Source: Cupriavidus gilardii
Lineage (GTDB): Bacteria > Pseudomonadota > Gammaproteobacteria > Burkholderiales > Burkholderiaceae
Assembly: GCF_013314895.1 (NCBI RefSeq)
Contig: NZ_JABTYE010000033.1
Location: forward strand, 1 to 42,629
Length of the DNA stretch: 42,629 nucleotides
Reading direction: 5' to 3'
Made by a program: the position numbers and the translations under genes. Below are positions 6,696 to 15,752 of the stretch, piece by piece. Every line of letters starts with the position of its first letter. Position 1 is the stretch's first letter. The notes beneath the pieces were generated by a model, which saw only the letters and a program-made list of their open reading frames with translations, was not told the origin of the DNA and ran no database searches.

Positions 6696-9600
6696 ATGAG
6701 CCATTTTCTCGACCGCTTGCGTTACTTTTCGACGGAGCGCATCGCATTCTCCAATGGTCACGGTGCCGTCACCGACGAAGACAGAAAATGGGAGGACGGT
6801 TATCGCCAGCGCTGGCAGCATGACAAAATCGTGCGCTCCACGCATGGCGTCAATTGCACCGGTTCCTGTTCCTGGAAAATCTATGTCAAAGGCGGCATCG
6901 TGACATGGGAAACCCAGCAGACCGACTATCCGCGTACCCGTCCCGATCTCCCCAATCACGAACCGCGCGGCTGCTCGCGCGGCGCTTCCTATTCCTGGTA
7001 TCTCTACAGCGCCAACCGGCTCAAATATCCGCTGGTGCGCAGCGCATTGGTCAAGCTGTGGCGCGAGCGGCGCCAGTCGATGGGGCCGGTCGAGGCCTGG
7101 GCCTCGATCGTCGACGACGAGCAGGCGCGGCGCGGCTACCAGTCGCGCCGAGGGCTGGGCGGCTTCGTCCGCTCGAGCTGGGACGAGGTCAACGAGATCG
7201 TCGCCGCCGCGAACGTCCATACCATCGCCCGGCACGGCCCGGACCGCGTGGTCGGCTTCTCGCCGATTCCGGCGATGTCGATGGTGTCGTACGCCGCCGG
7301 CGCGCGCTATCTGTCGCTGCTGGGCGGCGTCTGCCTGAGCTTCTACGACTGGTATTGCGATCTGCCGCCGGCCTCGCCGCAGACCTGGGGCGAACAGACC
7401 GACGTGCCCGAATCGGCCGACTGGTACAACTCGACCTTCATCGTGATGTGGGGCTCGAACGTGCCGCAGACCCGCACGCCCGATGCGCATTTCATGACCG
7501 AGGTCCGCTATCGCGGCACCAAGGTGGTATCGATCTTTCCCGATTATTCGGAAGGCGCGAAGTTCGGCGACATCTGGCTGCATCCGAAACAAGGCACCGA
7601 CGCGGCCCTGGCGCTGGCGATGGGCCACGTGGTGCTGAAGGAATTCCATCTGGCGGCCGGCCGCAGCGATTACTTCCTCGATTACTGCCGCCGCTATACC
7701 GACATGCCCTGCCTGGTCCGGCTGGTGCCGCATGTCGACGGCTATGTGCCCGAGCGGCTGGTGCGTGCCGCCGATTTCGACGACGCGCTCGGGCAGAGCA
7801 ATCGGCCCGAGTGGAAGACCGTGATGATCGACGAGACCTCCGATCGCATCGTGGTCCCGCTCGGCTCGGCCGGTTTCCGCTGGGGTCAGCGGCAGGACGG
7901 CAGGCCCGGAGAAGACGCCGGCAAGTGGAATCTGCGCATGGAAAGCGCCGACGGCACGCCGATCGTGCCGCGTCTGTCGCTGGCGCAGGCGCACGACGAG
8001 ATCGTCGACGTGCAGTTTCCCTATTTCGGCAACGTCCCGCATCCGCACTTTCCGAATACCGGCCATGCCTCGGTGCTGTCGCGCCGGATCGGCGCGCGCC
8101 GCATTGCCACGCGCAACGGCGACATGCTGGTCGCGACGGTCTACGACCTGTTCATCGCCAACTACGGGCTGGACCAGGGGCTGGGCGGCCGCGACATCGC
8201 GGCCTCGTACGACGACGACGTGCCGTACACGCCGGCATGGCAGGAGGCGATCACCGGCGTCAAACGCGCTGACGTGATCGCGGTGGCGCGGCAGTTCGCC
8301 GAGAATGCGCACAAGACCGAAGGCAGGTCGATGGTGATTCTCGGCGCGGGGCTGAACCACTGGTTCCACATGGACATGTCGTACCGCGCCATCATCAATC
8401 TGCTGATCATGTGCGGCTGCGTCGGCAAGTCGGGCGGCGGCTGGTCGCACTATGTCGGCCAGGAAAAGCTGCGCCCGCAGACCGGCTGGACGCCGCTCAC
8501 GTTCGGCCTGGACTGGTACCGCCCGCCCCGGCAGATGAACGCGACCTCGTTCTTCTACGCCCATACCGACCAGTGGCGCTACGACCCGATGGACCCCGGT
8601 GCACTGCTGTCGCCGCTGGCCGACAAGTCGCAATTCCATGGCGCGCCGATCGACTACAACGTGCGCGCCGAACGGATGGGATGGCTGCCGTCCGCGCCGC
8701 AGCTGCTGCAGAACCCGCTGGAGCTGGGCCGCAAGCTGGGCAGTCAGCTCGCCGATCCGGCCGCGGCCGGCCGCGTGATCGCCGACGGCCTGCAGTCCGG
8801 CGCGCTGCGCATGGCCTGCGAGGACCCCGACGATCCGCGAGCCTTTCCGCGCAATCTGTTCGTCTGGCGCTCGAACCTGCTGGGCTCGTCGGGCAAGGGA
8901 CACGAATACTTCCTCAAGCATCTGCTGGGCACCACGCATGGCGTGCAGGGAGAGCAGATCGGCGAGGGCCGTCATGGCGAGGTGCCACGCCCCGAAGAGG
9001 TGGCCTGGCACGAGCGCGCGCCCGAGGGCAAGCTGGACCTGCTGGTGACGCTGGACTTTCGCATGTCGACCACCTGCATGTACTCCGACGTCGTGCTGCC
9101 AACGGCGACGTGGTACGAGAAGGACGACATGAACACCTCCGACATGCACCCGTTCATCCATCCGCTGTCGGCGGCGGTCGATCCGGCCTGGCAGTCGAAG
9201 AGCGACTGGGACATCTTCAAGGGCATCGCGAAGCGTTTCTCCGAACTCGCGGAGGGCCATCTCGGCGTCGAGCGCGACGTGGTGCTGTCGCCGATCGGCA
9301 AGGACACACCGGCCGAGCTGGCCCAGCCCTTCGACGTCCGCGACTGGAAGCGCGGCGAATGCGAGCCGCAGCCCGGCCGCACGATGCCGTCGGTGACCGT
9401 GGTCGAGCGCAACTACCCCGCCACCTATCGCCGCTTCACCTCGCTGGGACCGCTGATGGACAAGCTGGGCAACGGCGGCAAGGGCATCGGCTGGAATACC
9501 GAGGACGAGGTCCGGTGGCTGGGCGAGCTGAACCAGCGCACGCGGGATGGGGACGATGTCGACAGCGTGGGCCCGAGGCCGCGCATCGATTCGGCGATCG

Positions 9601-10520
9601 ACGCGGCCGAGGTGATTCTGTCGCTGGCGCCCGAGACCAATGGCGCGGTCGCGGTCAAGGCATGGCAGGCGCTGTCCGCGCTGACCGGCACCGACCACAC
9701 GCATCTGGCGCAGGCGCGCGCGGACGAACGCATTCGCTTCCGCGACATCCAGGCACAGCCGCGCAAGATCATCTCGTCGCCGACCTGGAGCGGCATCGAA
9801 TCCGAACACGTGTCGTACAACGCGGGCTACACCAACGTGCACGAGCTGATTCCCTGGCGCACGCTGACCGGGCGTCAGCAGCTGTACCAGGACCACGCGT
9901 GGATGCGCGCGTTCGGCGAGTCGCTGTGCGTCTACAAGCCGCCGATCGACACCGGCAGCTACGCGGGCATGGTCGGCACGCGCTCGAACGGCAATCCCGA
10001 GATCGTGCTGAACTTCATCACGCCGCACCAGAAGTGGGGCATCCACAGTACCTACACCGACAACCTGCTGATGCTGACGCTGTCGCGCGGCGGACCGATC
10101 GTGTGGATCGCCGAGGACGACGCGAAGCAGGTCGGCATCGTCGATAACGACTGGATCGAGTGCTACAACGCCAACGGCGCGCTGTGCGCGCGCGCCGTGG
10201 TCAGCCAGCGCGTGCCGCGCGGCATGGTGATGATGTACCACGCCCAGGAGAAGATCGTGAACACGCCGGGGTCCGAGATCACCGGCGGGCGCGGCGGCAT
10301 CCACAACTCGGTCACGCGGGTCTCGCTCAAACCGACCCACATGATCGGCGGCTACGCGCAGCTGTCGTACGGCTTCAACTACTACGGCACGGTCGGCGCC
10401 AATCGCGACGAATTCCTGATCGTGCGCAAGATGCGGCGCGTCGACTGGCTCGACGATGCGCAGCCCGATCCGGTCAACCCGGCCACCGAACACAAGCTCC
10501 GCGAGGGAGAGGCCCGATGA
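6696..10520 (+). CDS. narG: Respiratory nitrate reductase alpha subunit
   Basis: NarG is the catalytic subunit of the membrane-bound nitrate reductase and reduces nitrate to nitrite at a molybdenum bis-MGD centre on the cytoplasmic side. The 1274-residue product is full length and co-linear with E. coli NarG. The FS0 iron-sulfur ligands are His50, Cys54, Cys58 and Cys93 (STHGVNCTGSCSW and EPRGCSRG). The molybdenum-ligand Asp lies in FYDWYCDLPPASP (Asp222 by my count). The ATG at 6696 gives the conserved start MSHFLDRLRYF and has CGGAG 5 bp upstream; the frame is open earlier but without similarity. There is no Tat signal, as expected for the cytoplasmic type. The gene overlaps narH by 4 nt (ATGA). 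Confidence 0.98.
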   Translation: MSHFLDRLRYFSTERIAFSNGHGAVTDEDRKWEDGYRQRWQHDKIVRSTHGVNCTGSCSWKIYVKGGIVTWETQQTDYPRTRPDLPNHEPRGCSRGASYSWYLYSANRLKYPLVRSALVKLWRERRQSMGPVEAWASIVDDEQARRGYQSRRGLGGFVRSSWDEVNEIVAAANVHTIARHGPDRVVGFSPIPAMSMVSYAAGARYLSLLGGVCLSFYDWYCDLPPASPQTWGEQTDVPESADWYNSTFIVMWGSNVPQTRTPDAHFMTEVRYRGTKVVSIFPDYSEGAKFGDIWLHPKQGTDAALALAMGHVVLKEFHLAAGRSDYFLDYCRRYTDMPCLVRLVPHVDGYVPERLVRAADFDDALGQSNRPEWKTVMIDETSDRIVVPLGSAGFRWGQRQDGRPGEDAGKWNLRMESADGTPIVPRLSLAQAHDEIVDVQFPYFGNVPHPHFPNTGHASVLSRRIGARRIATRNGDMLVATVYDLFIANYGLDQGLGGRDIAASYDDDVPYTPAWQEAITGVKRADVIAVARQFAENAHKTEGRSMVILGAGLNHWFHMDMSYRAIINLLIMCGCVGKSGGGWSHYVGQEKLRPQTGWTPLTFGLDWYRPPRQMNATSFFYAHTDQWRYDPMDPGALLSPLADKSQFHGAPIDYNVRAERMGWLPSAPQLLQNPLELGRKLGSQLADPAAAGRVIADGLQSGALRMACEDPDDPRAFPRNLFVWRSNLLGSSGKGHEYFLKHLLGTTHGVQGEQIGEGRHGEVPRPEEVAWHERAPEGKLDLLVTLDFRMSTTCMYSDVVLPTATWYEKDDMNTSDMHPFIHPLSAAVDPAWQSKSDWDIFKGIAKRFSELAEGHLGVERDVVLSPIGKDTPAELAQPFDVRDWKRGECEPQPGRTMPSVTVVERNYPATYRRFTSLGPLMDKLGNGGKGIGWNTEDEVRWLGELNQRTRDGDDVDSVGPRPRIDSAIDAAEVILSLAPETNGAVAVKAWQALSALTGTDHTHLAQARADERIRFRDIQAQPRKIISSPTWSGIESEHVSYNAGYTNVHELIPWRTLTGRQQLYQDHAWMRAFGESLCVYKPPIDTGSYAGMVGTRSNGNPEIVLNFITPHQKWGIHSTYTDNLLMLTLSRGGPIVWIAEDDAKQVGIVDNDWIECYNANGALCARAVVSQRVPRGMVMMYHAQEKIVNTPGSEITGGRGGIHNSVTRVSLKPTHMIGGYAQLSYGFNYYGTVGANRDEFLIVRKMRRVDWLDDAQPDPVNPATEHKLREGEAR

Positions 10521-12043
10521 AAGTGCGCGCCCAGATCGCCATGGTGATGAACCTGGACAAATGCATCGGCTGCCATACCTGTTCGGTGACCTGCAAGAAC
10601 GTCTGGACCAGCCGCGAGGGCATGGAGTACGCCTGGTTCAACAACGTCGAGACCAAGCCCGGCATCGGCTACCCGAAGGACTGGGAGAACCAGCAGCGCT
10701 GGCGCGGCGGCTGGACCCGCAAGGCCGACGGCCGGCTGGAGCCGCGCCTGGGCAGCAAATGGCGGATCCTGGCGCAGATCTTCGCCAATCCGCGCCTGCC
10801 CGAGATCGACGACTACTACGAGCCGTTCACCTTCGACTACGCGCATCTGCAGGAGGCCGGCGACAGCCGCGCGATGCCGGTGGCGCGGCCGCGCTCGCTG
10901 ATCAGCGGCGAGCGGCTCGAGAAGATCGAATGGGGCCCCAACTGGGAAGAGATCCTCGGCGGCGAATTCGCGAAGCGCTCGCAGGACTACAACTTCGAAC
11001 AGGTGCAGAAGGACATCTACGGGCAGTTCGAGAACACCTTCATGATGTATCTGCCGCGCCTGTGCGAGCACTGCCTGAATCCCGCCTGCGTGGCCGCGTG
11101 TCCGTCGGGCTCGATCTACAAGCGCGAGGAAGACGGCATCGTGCTGGTCGACCAGGACAAATGCCGCGGCTGGCGCATGTGCGTGTCGGGCTGCCCCTAC
11201 AAGAAGATCTATTTCAACTGGCATAGCGGCAAGGCGGAGAAATGCATCTTCTGCTATCCGCGCATCGAGGCCGGCGAACCGACCGTCTGCTCCGAGACCT
11301 GCGTCGGCCGCATCCGCTATCTGGGCGTGCTGCTGTACGACGCGGACCGCATCGAACTGGCGGCCAGCGTCGAGTCCGAGCAGGACCTGTACGAGGCACA
11401 GCTGTCGCTGTTCCTCGACCCCAACGATCCCGAGGTGGCGGCGCAGGCCGAGCGCGACGGCGTGCCGGCCAGCTGGATCGAGGGCGCGCGCCGGTCGCCG
11501 GTCTACAAGATGGCGATCGACTGGAAGATCGCCTTTCCGCTGCATCCGGAGTACCGCACGCTGCCGATGGTCTGGTACGTGCCGCCGCTATCGCCGATCA
11601 ACGCCGCGGCCAACAGCGGCGACCTCGGCATCAACGGCTATCTGCCCGACGTCGGCGCGCTGCGCATTCCGCTGCGCTACCTGGCCAATCTGCTGACAGC
11701 GGGCGACGAGGCGCCGGTCAAGCTGGCGCTGGAGCGGCTGCTGGCGATGCGCGCCTATATGCGTGCGCGGCATGTCGACGGCATCGACGCGCGCGGCGTG
11801 CTGGCGCAGGCGGGGCTGAACGTCGCGCAGGTCGAGGACATGTACCGCTACCTGGCGATCGCGAACTACGAAGACCGCTTCGTCATCCCGACCTCGCACC
11901 GCGAATACGCCGAGGATGCCTTCGACCTGCGCTCCTCGTGCGGTTTCTCGTTCGGCAACGGCTGCTCGGATGGACGCTCGGAGACCGGCCTGTTCAGCAC
12001 CAGGAAGGGCAATCGCAAGATCCCGATCCGCCAGGAGTTCTGA
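10517..12043 (+). CDS. narH: Respiratory nitrate reductase beta subunit
   Basis: NarH carries four iron-sulfur clusters that pass electrons from NarI heme to NarG. The 508-residue protein has the four cysteine groups: CIGCHTCSVTC (Cys16, 19, 22, 26), CEHCLNPACVAAC (from Cys183), CRGWRMCVSGC, and CIFCYPRIEAGEPTVCSETC. In the third group Trp replaces one Cys, the hallmark of the [3Fe-4S] cluster in this subunit. The start ATG overlaps the narG stop, so the two are translationally coupled. AGGAG near the 3' end serves narJ. Confidence 0.98.
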   Translation: MKVRAQIAMVMNLDKCIGCHTCSVTCKNVWTSREGMEYAWFNNVETKPGIGYPKDWENQQRWRGGWTRKADGRLEPRLGSKWRILAQIFANPRLPEIDDYYEPFTFDYAHLQEAGDSRAMPVARPRSLISGERLEKIEWGPNWEEILGGEFAKRSQDYNFEQVQKDIYGQFENTFMMYLPRLCEHCLNPACVAACPSGSIYKREEDGIVLVDQDKCRGWRMCVSGCPYKKIYFNWHSGKAEKCIFCYPRIEAGEPTVCSETCVGRIRYLGVLLYDADRIELAASVESEQDLYEAQLSLFLDPNDPEVAAQAERDGVPASWIEGARRSPVYKMAIDWKIAFPLHPEYRTLPMVWYVPPLSPINAAANSGDLGINGYLPDVGALRIPLRYLANLLTAGDEAPVKLALERLLAMRAYMRARHVDGIDARGVLAQAGLNVAQVEDMYRYLAIANYEDRFVIPTSHREYAEDAFDLRSSCGFSFGNGCSDGRSETGLFSTRKGNRKIPIRQEF

Positions 12044-12044
12044 C

Positions 12045-12770
12045 ATGTTCGCCGACGTCTTCTCGCGTAACGCCGACCCATCGCCGGCGACTTTCTCGCT
12101 GTTGTCGGCGCTGCTCGACTATCCCGAGCCCGCGCTGCTCGACGCGGTGCTCGAGGCCCGCCGGCGCGTGGGCGGCGACCGCTCGCTGCCGCGCGACAGC
12201 CGCGCCGACATCGCACGCTTTCTCGACTATCTGGCCGCGCGCGACGCCCTGACGCTGCAGGAGAACTATGTCGCGCTGTTCGATCGCGGCCGCGCGACCT
12301 CGCTGCATCTGTTCGAACACGTGCATGGCGAATCGCGCGATCGCGGACAGGCGATGGTCGATCTGCTGCAGATGTACGAGCGCAACGGCCTGCGGCTGCA
12401 GCCCGGGCATCTGCCCGACTACCTGCCGGTCTTCCTCGAACACCTGTCGCGGCTGCCGGGGCCCGATGCGCTGGCGCTGCTGGCGGAGACCGGCGAGATC
12501 CTGCAGTCGATCGCGAGCCAGCTGGCGCAGCGGCGCAGCCACTACGCGCTGCTGCTCGGCACGCTGCTGCGGATGATCGGCGAGCGAGCGCCGGCTGTCA
12601 CGCTGCCCGACCTCGCGGCGGCGGACGCGGACGACGCCGCGCGCGTGCCGAGTGCGGCCGACTATCGCGAACTCGACGCGGCCTACGCCGACGAGCCGGT
12701 CCGCTTTGTCGGCGCCGGTCAGCCCGCGGCAGAGCCGGTCCGCTTCTACGACAAGCGGCCCACGCGCTGA
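12045..12770 (+). CDS. narJ: Nitrate reductase maturation chaperone NarJ (delta subunit)
   Basis: NarJ is a TorD-family chaperone that binds apo-NarG, oversees insertion of the molybdenum cofactor and the FS0 cluster, and is absent from the mature enzyme. The 241-residue protein is mostly alpha-helical with typical stretches LLSALLDYPEP, ENYVALFDRGRATSLHLFEHVHGESRDRG and PDYLPVFLEHLS. AGGAG lies 7-8 bp before the ATG, which is 1 bp after the narH stop. The C-terminal 60 residues are acidic and Ala-rich, and end in PVRFYDKRPTR. Confidence 0.95.
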   Translation: MFADVFSRNADPSPATFSLLSALLDYPEPALLDAVLEARRRVGGDRSLPRDSRADIARFLDYLAARDALTLQENYVALFDRGRATSLHLFEHVHGESRDRGQAMVDLLQMYERNGLRLQPGHLPDYLPVFLEHLSRLPGPDALALLAETGEILQSIASQLAQRRSHYALLLGTLLRMIGERAPAVTLPDLAAADADDAARVPSAADYRELDAAYADEPVRFVGAGQPAAEPVRFYDKRPTR

Positions 12771-12771
12771 T

Positions 12772-12819
12772 ATCGAATACGAATACCGAGCACCGAGCAC
12801 CGAGTACCGAATACCCGCA
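12772..12819. repeat. Degenerate 7-bp tandem repeat between narJ and narI
   Basis: Directly after the narJ stop, units ATCGAAT (12772), ACGAAT (12779), ACCGAGC (12785 and 12792), ACCGAGT (12799), ACCGAAT (12806) and a decayed ACCCGCA follow one another. The repeat fills most of the 74-bp gap before the narI ribosome site GGAGGG (about 12835-12840). Confidence 0.75.
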
Positions 12820-12844
12820 TATCCGATTCGAACGGAGGGCCGCC

Positions 12845-13528
12845 ATGACGCACTACCTGCATACGTTCCTGTTTGGCATCTACCCCTATATCTGCCTGGT
12901 GGTGCTGCTGCTCGGCAGCCTGATCCGCTTCGACCGCGAGCAGTACACGTGGAAGAGCGACACCTCGCAGCTGCTGCGGCATCGCTCGCTGCAGATCGGC
13001 AGCAATCTGTTCCACTGGGGCATCCTGGTGGTCGTGATCGGCCATTTCGTCGGCTTTCTTGCGCCGCACTGGCTGGTGTCGCCGTTCCTGTCGGCGTCGG
13101 GCCATCAGCTGCTCGCCATGGTCGGCGGCGGCGCGGCCGGCGTGGTCGCGATCATTGGCCTGTCGATCCTGATCTGGCGGCGCCTGTTCGATGCGCGGAT
13201 CCGCCGCAACAGCCGCGTCTCGGACATCGTGATCGTGCTGATGCTGTGGGTGCAGCTGGCCCTGGGGCTGTGGACCGTGGTGCTCTCGATGCGGCATATG
13301 GACGGCGTGCTGTTCGAATCGCTGACCAGCTACGTCAAGGGCATCGTGACTTTCCAGCCCGCCGCCGCCGACATGCTGCGCGGCGTGCCGCTGACCTACC
13401 AGCTGCATATCCTGCTCGGCTTCACGCTGTTCCTGGTGTCGCCGTTCACGCGGATGATCCATATCTGGAGCGGCATGGGCACGGTCGCCTATCTGGTGCG
13501 GCCGTTCCAGCTGGTGCGCAAGCGCTGA
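12845..13528 (+). CDS. narI: Respiratory nitrate reductase gamma subunit (cytochrome b)
   Basis: NarI is the membrane anchor that oxidises quinol and holds two b hemes. The 227-residue protein has five membrane helices. Heme ligands are visible as His57 and His67 (NLFHWGILVVVIGHFVG) and His188 and His206 (QLHILLGF and RMIHIWSG), matching the positions known in E. coli NarI. A GGAGGG ribosome site lies 5-10 bp before the ATG. Confidence 0.97.
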   Translation: MTHYLHTFLFGIYPYICLVVLLLGSLIRFDREQYTWKSDTSQLLRHRSLQIGSNLFHWGILVVVIGHFVGFLAPHWLVSPFLSASGHQLLAMVGGGAAGVVAIIGLSILIWRRLFDARIRRNSRVSDIVIVLMLWVQLALGLWTVVLSMRHMDGVLFESLTSYVKGIVTFQPAAADMLRGVPLTYQLHILLGFTLFLVSPFTRMIHIWSGMGTVAYLVRPFQLVRKR

Positions 13529-13552
13529 CCCTGCGGTGATGGAGACATCGTG

Positions 13553-14335
13553 ATGAACGAACCCACCATGGCGGCCATCGCCCCGGCCAGCGTCAATGGC
13601 GTTGCGATCGGCGCCGACGCGATCCACGCGGAGAGCCTGCTTTACCCCGAAGACCCTGACGCGATCGCCAGCGCCCGGCGCGCGCTGGCGATCCGCGAAC
13701 TGCTGCGGCAACGCGCGGCGGCGCTGGGCATTGTCGGTGCCGGGGCGGAACTCGACGACGCCGCGGTCGACGATCTGATTGCGCGCGAGGTCAGCGTGCC
13801 CGCGCCGACGGAAGCGGATTGCCGGCGCTATTACGACGGCCATCCGGCGCGCTTCCGGCGCAACGAGATCGTCTACGCGAGCCATATCCTGTTTGCGGTG
13901 ACCGGCGGCGGTGCGCTGGCCCCGGTCCGGCACCAGGCCGAGCAGACGCTGCGGCGGCTGCTGGCGCAGCCCGAGGTCTTCGAAGCGACCGCGCGCGAGA
14001 TGTCGAACTGCCCGTCGGCCGGCGTCGGTGGCAGCCTCGGTCAGCTGCTGCGCGGCGACAGCGTGCCGGAGTTCGAGCAGGCGCTGTTCGACAGCCAGGC
14101 GCTGGGCGTACTGCCGGGGCTGGTCAAGACGCGCTTCGGCTTCCATATCGTGCGGGTCGAGCGCCGCGTGCCCGGCGAGACGGTGCCGTTCGACGAGGCC
14201 CGGGCCGGGATCGCGCGCTTTCTCGGCGAGCGCGTGCGGCACAAGGCAATCCAGCAATACATCGCGATCCTGGCCGCGCAGGCCAGCATCGTCGGCGTGG
14301 AGCTGGGCGAGACCAACGGCCCGCTGGTGCAGTAG
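13553..14335 (+). CDS. Parvulin-type (PpiC) peptidyl-prolyl isomerase of the nar operon
   Basis: This 260-residue protein has a NifM-like N-terminal helical region and a parvulin domain at about 100-205 (ASHILFAV, MSNCPSAGVGGSLGQL, TRFGFHIVRVERR). It carries no signal peptide and should be cytoplasmic. Genes of this type follow narI in Pseudomonas and several betaproteobacteria, and a role in folding or maturing NarGHI is assumed there. GGAGAC at 13541 fits the ATG at 13553 better than the overlapping GTG at 13550. The gap to narI is 24 bp. Confidence 0.88.
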   Translation: MNEPTMAAIAPASVNGVAIGADAIHAESLLYPEDPDAIASARRALAIRELLRQRAAALGIVGAGAELDDAAVDDLIAREVSVPAPTEADCRRYYDGHPARFRRNEIVYASHILFAVTGGGALAPVRHQAEQTLRRLLAQPEVFEATAREMSNCPSAGVGGSLGQLLRGDSVPEFEQALFDSQALGVLPGLVKTRFGFHIVRVERRVPGETVPFDEARAGIARFLGERVRHKAIQQYIAILAAQASIVGVELGETNGPLVQ

Positions 14336-14380
14336 CGCGGCGGCAGAACATCGATCCTGATGCTCCCCGAGGAGAACGAC

Positions 14381-15673
14381 ATGAGTTCGACGGCGAACGT
14401 GGCGGCGGTCGGCAACGGCACCAGGGTGTCGGCGCAGGCATGGTCGGTGCTGATCGCCAGCACGCTGGCCTTCATGGTCTGCTTCGTGGTCTGGATGATG
14501 TTCGGTGTCATCGGCGTGCCGCTGCGCGACGAGCTGGGCCTGAACAGCACGCAGTTCGGCCTGCTGACGTCGACGCCGGTGCTGACCGGCGCGCTGATGC
14601 GGCTGCCGCTGGGCGCGTGGACCGACCGCTTCGGCGGCCGCATGGTGATGACGGTGCTGCTGGCGGTCTGCGCGCTGCCGGTGTTCGCGGTCAGCTATGC
14701 CACCGCGCTGTGGCAGTTCCTGCTGATCGGGCTGTTCCTCGGCTGCGTCGGGGCGTCGTTCGCGGTGGGCACGCCCTATGTGGCGCGCTTCTTCCCGGCC
14801 GAGAAGCGCGGCTTCGCGATGGGCTTCTTCGGCGCCGGCACGGTCGGCGCGGCGGTGAACCTGTTCGTCACGCCGGCGCTGCAGCAGGCCTACGGCTGGC
14901 GCGCCGTGCCGCGCGTCTATGCGGTGGCGCTGCTGGTCACCGCGGGGCTGTTCTGGCTGGCCTCGGCACGCGATCCGGGCGCGGGCAAGCAGAGCGGCTC
15001 GTGGACCGAATCGTTCAAGGTGCTGCGCGATCCCCGGGTCTGGCGGCTGTGCCAGTACTACTCGATCACCTTCGGCGGCTTCACCGCGCTGTCGCTGTGG
15101 ATCCCGCAGTATCTGCAGGGGCAGTACGGCATGACGCTGGTGGCGGCGGCCGCGTTCGCCGCCGGGTTCTCGCTGCCGGGTTCGGTGCTGCGCGCGGTCG
15201 GCGGCCTGCTGGCCGACCGGCTCGGCGCGCACAGCGTGACGTGGTGGGGGCTGTGGGTGGCGTGGATCTGCCTGTTCCTGCTGTCCTATCCGCCCACCGA
15301 CTTCACGATCCACACCATCGACGGTCCGCTGACCATCGCGCTGCACACGCCGATGGCGGCCTTCGTCGTGCTGACCTTCGTGCTCGGCGCGGTGTTCGCG
15401 TTCGGCATGGCGTCGACGTTCAAGTATGTCGCGGACGATTTCGCCGGGAATATGGGCGTGGTCACCGGCATCGTGGGTCTGGCCGGCGGCGTCGGCGGCT
15501 TCCTGCTGCCGATTCTGTTCGGCGCGCTGCTGGACCTCACGCGGGTGCGGTCGAGCTGCTTCATGCTGCTCTACGGCATCGTCTGGGTGTCGCTGATCCT
15601 GATCTATTTCGCCGAGGTGCGGCGTACGCCGGTGATGGGCGGCGGCGGCGTTGCGCGGGCCGGTGCGGCCTGA
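14381..15673 (+). CDS. narK: Nitrate/nitrite transporter, NarK family (MFS)
   Basis: This 430-residue, 12-helix MFS protein resembles the NarK1 type, generally a nitrate/proton symporter. Family marks include GAWTDRFGGRMVM after helix 2, RFFPAEKRGFAMGFFGAG in helix 4-5 with the Gly-rich nitrate signature, and the C-terminal GNMGVVTGIVGLAGGVGGF. GAGGAG lies 6-7 bp before the ATG at 14381; an upstream in-frame ATG at 14360 lacks a ribosome site. As the last gene of the narGHJI-ppiC-narK operon it would supply nitrate to the cytoplasmic active site. Confidence 0.93.
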   Translation: MSSTANVAAVGNGTRVSAQAWSVLIASTLAFMVCFVVWMMFGVIGVPLRDELGLNSTQFGLLTSTPVLTGALMRLPLGAWTDRFGGRMVMTVLLAVCALPVFAVSYATALWQFLLIGLFLGCVGASFAVGTPYVARFFPAEKRGFAMGFFGAGTVGAAVNLFVTPALQQAYGWRAVPRVYAVALLVTAGLFWLASARDPGAGKQSGSWTESFKVLRDPRVWRLCQYYSITFGGFTALSLWIPQYLQGQYGMTLVAAAAFAAGFSLPGSVLRAVGGLLADRLGAHSVTWWGLWVAWICLFLLSYPPTDFTIHTIDGPLTIALHTPMAAFVVLTFVLGAVFAFGMASTFKYVADDFAGNMGVVTGIVGLAGGVGGFLLPILFGALLDLTRVRSSCFMLLYGIVWVSLILIYFAEVRRTPVMGGGGVARAGAA

Positions 15674-15697
15674 AGCAAAGTCGGAATCCCGGCCAAT

Positions 15698-15730
15698 AAA
15701 AAAGGGGAGCGCGATGCGCCCCCCTTTTTT
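15698..15730. terminator. Bidirectional terminator between narK and coxC
   Basis: The stem A6-G4 (15698-15707), one A/C mismatch, GCGC (15709-15712), loop GAT, GCGC (15716-15719), then C4-T6 (15721-15730) gives T-runs on both strands. It serves the convergent narK (plus) and coxC (minus) transcripts. Confidence 0.9.
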
Positions 15731-15752
15731 GCTCCTTCGAACTGGTGTCCGC

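Noticed and set aside
6585..10493. Open frame of about 1300 codons on the minus strand opposite narG
   Set aside because: It is the antisense shadow of narG in high-GC DNA; composition is Arg/Ala/His-rich and no motif is recognisable.
12746..15346. Minus-strand open frame of 866 codons across narI-ppiC-narK
   Set aside because: Shadow frame crossing several real genes, rich in Gln/Arg/His, with no domain.
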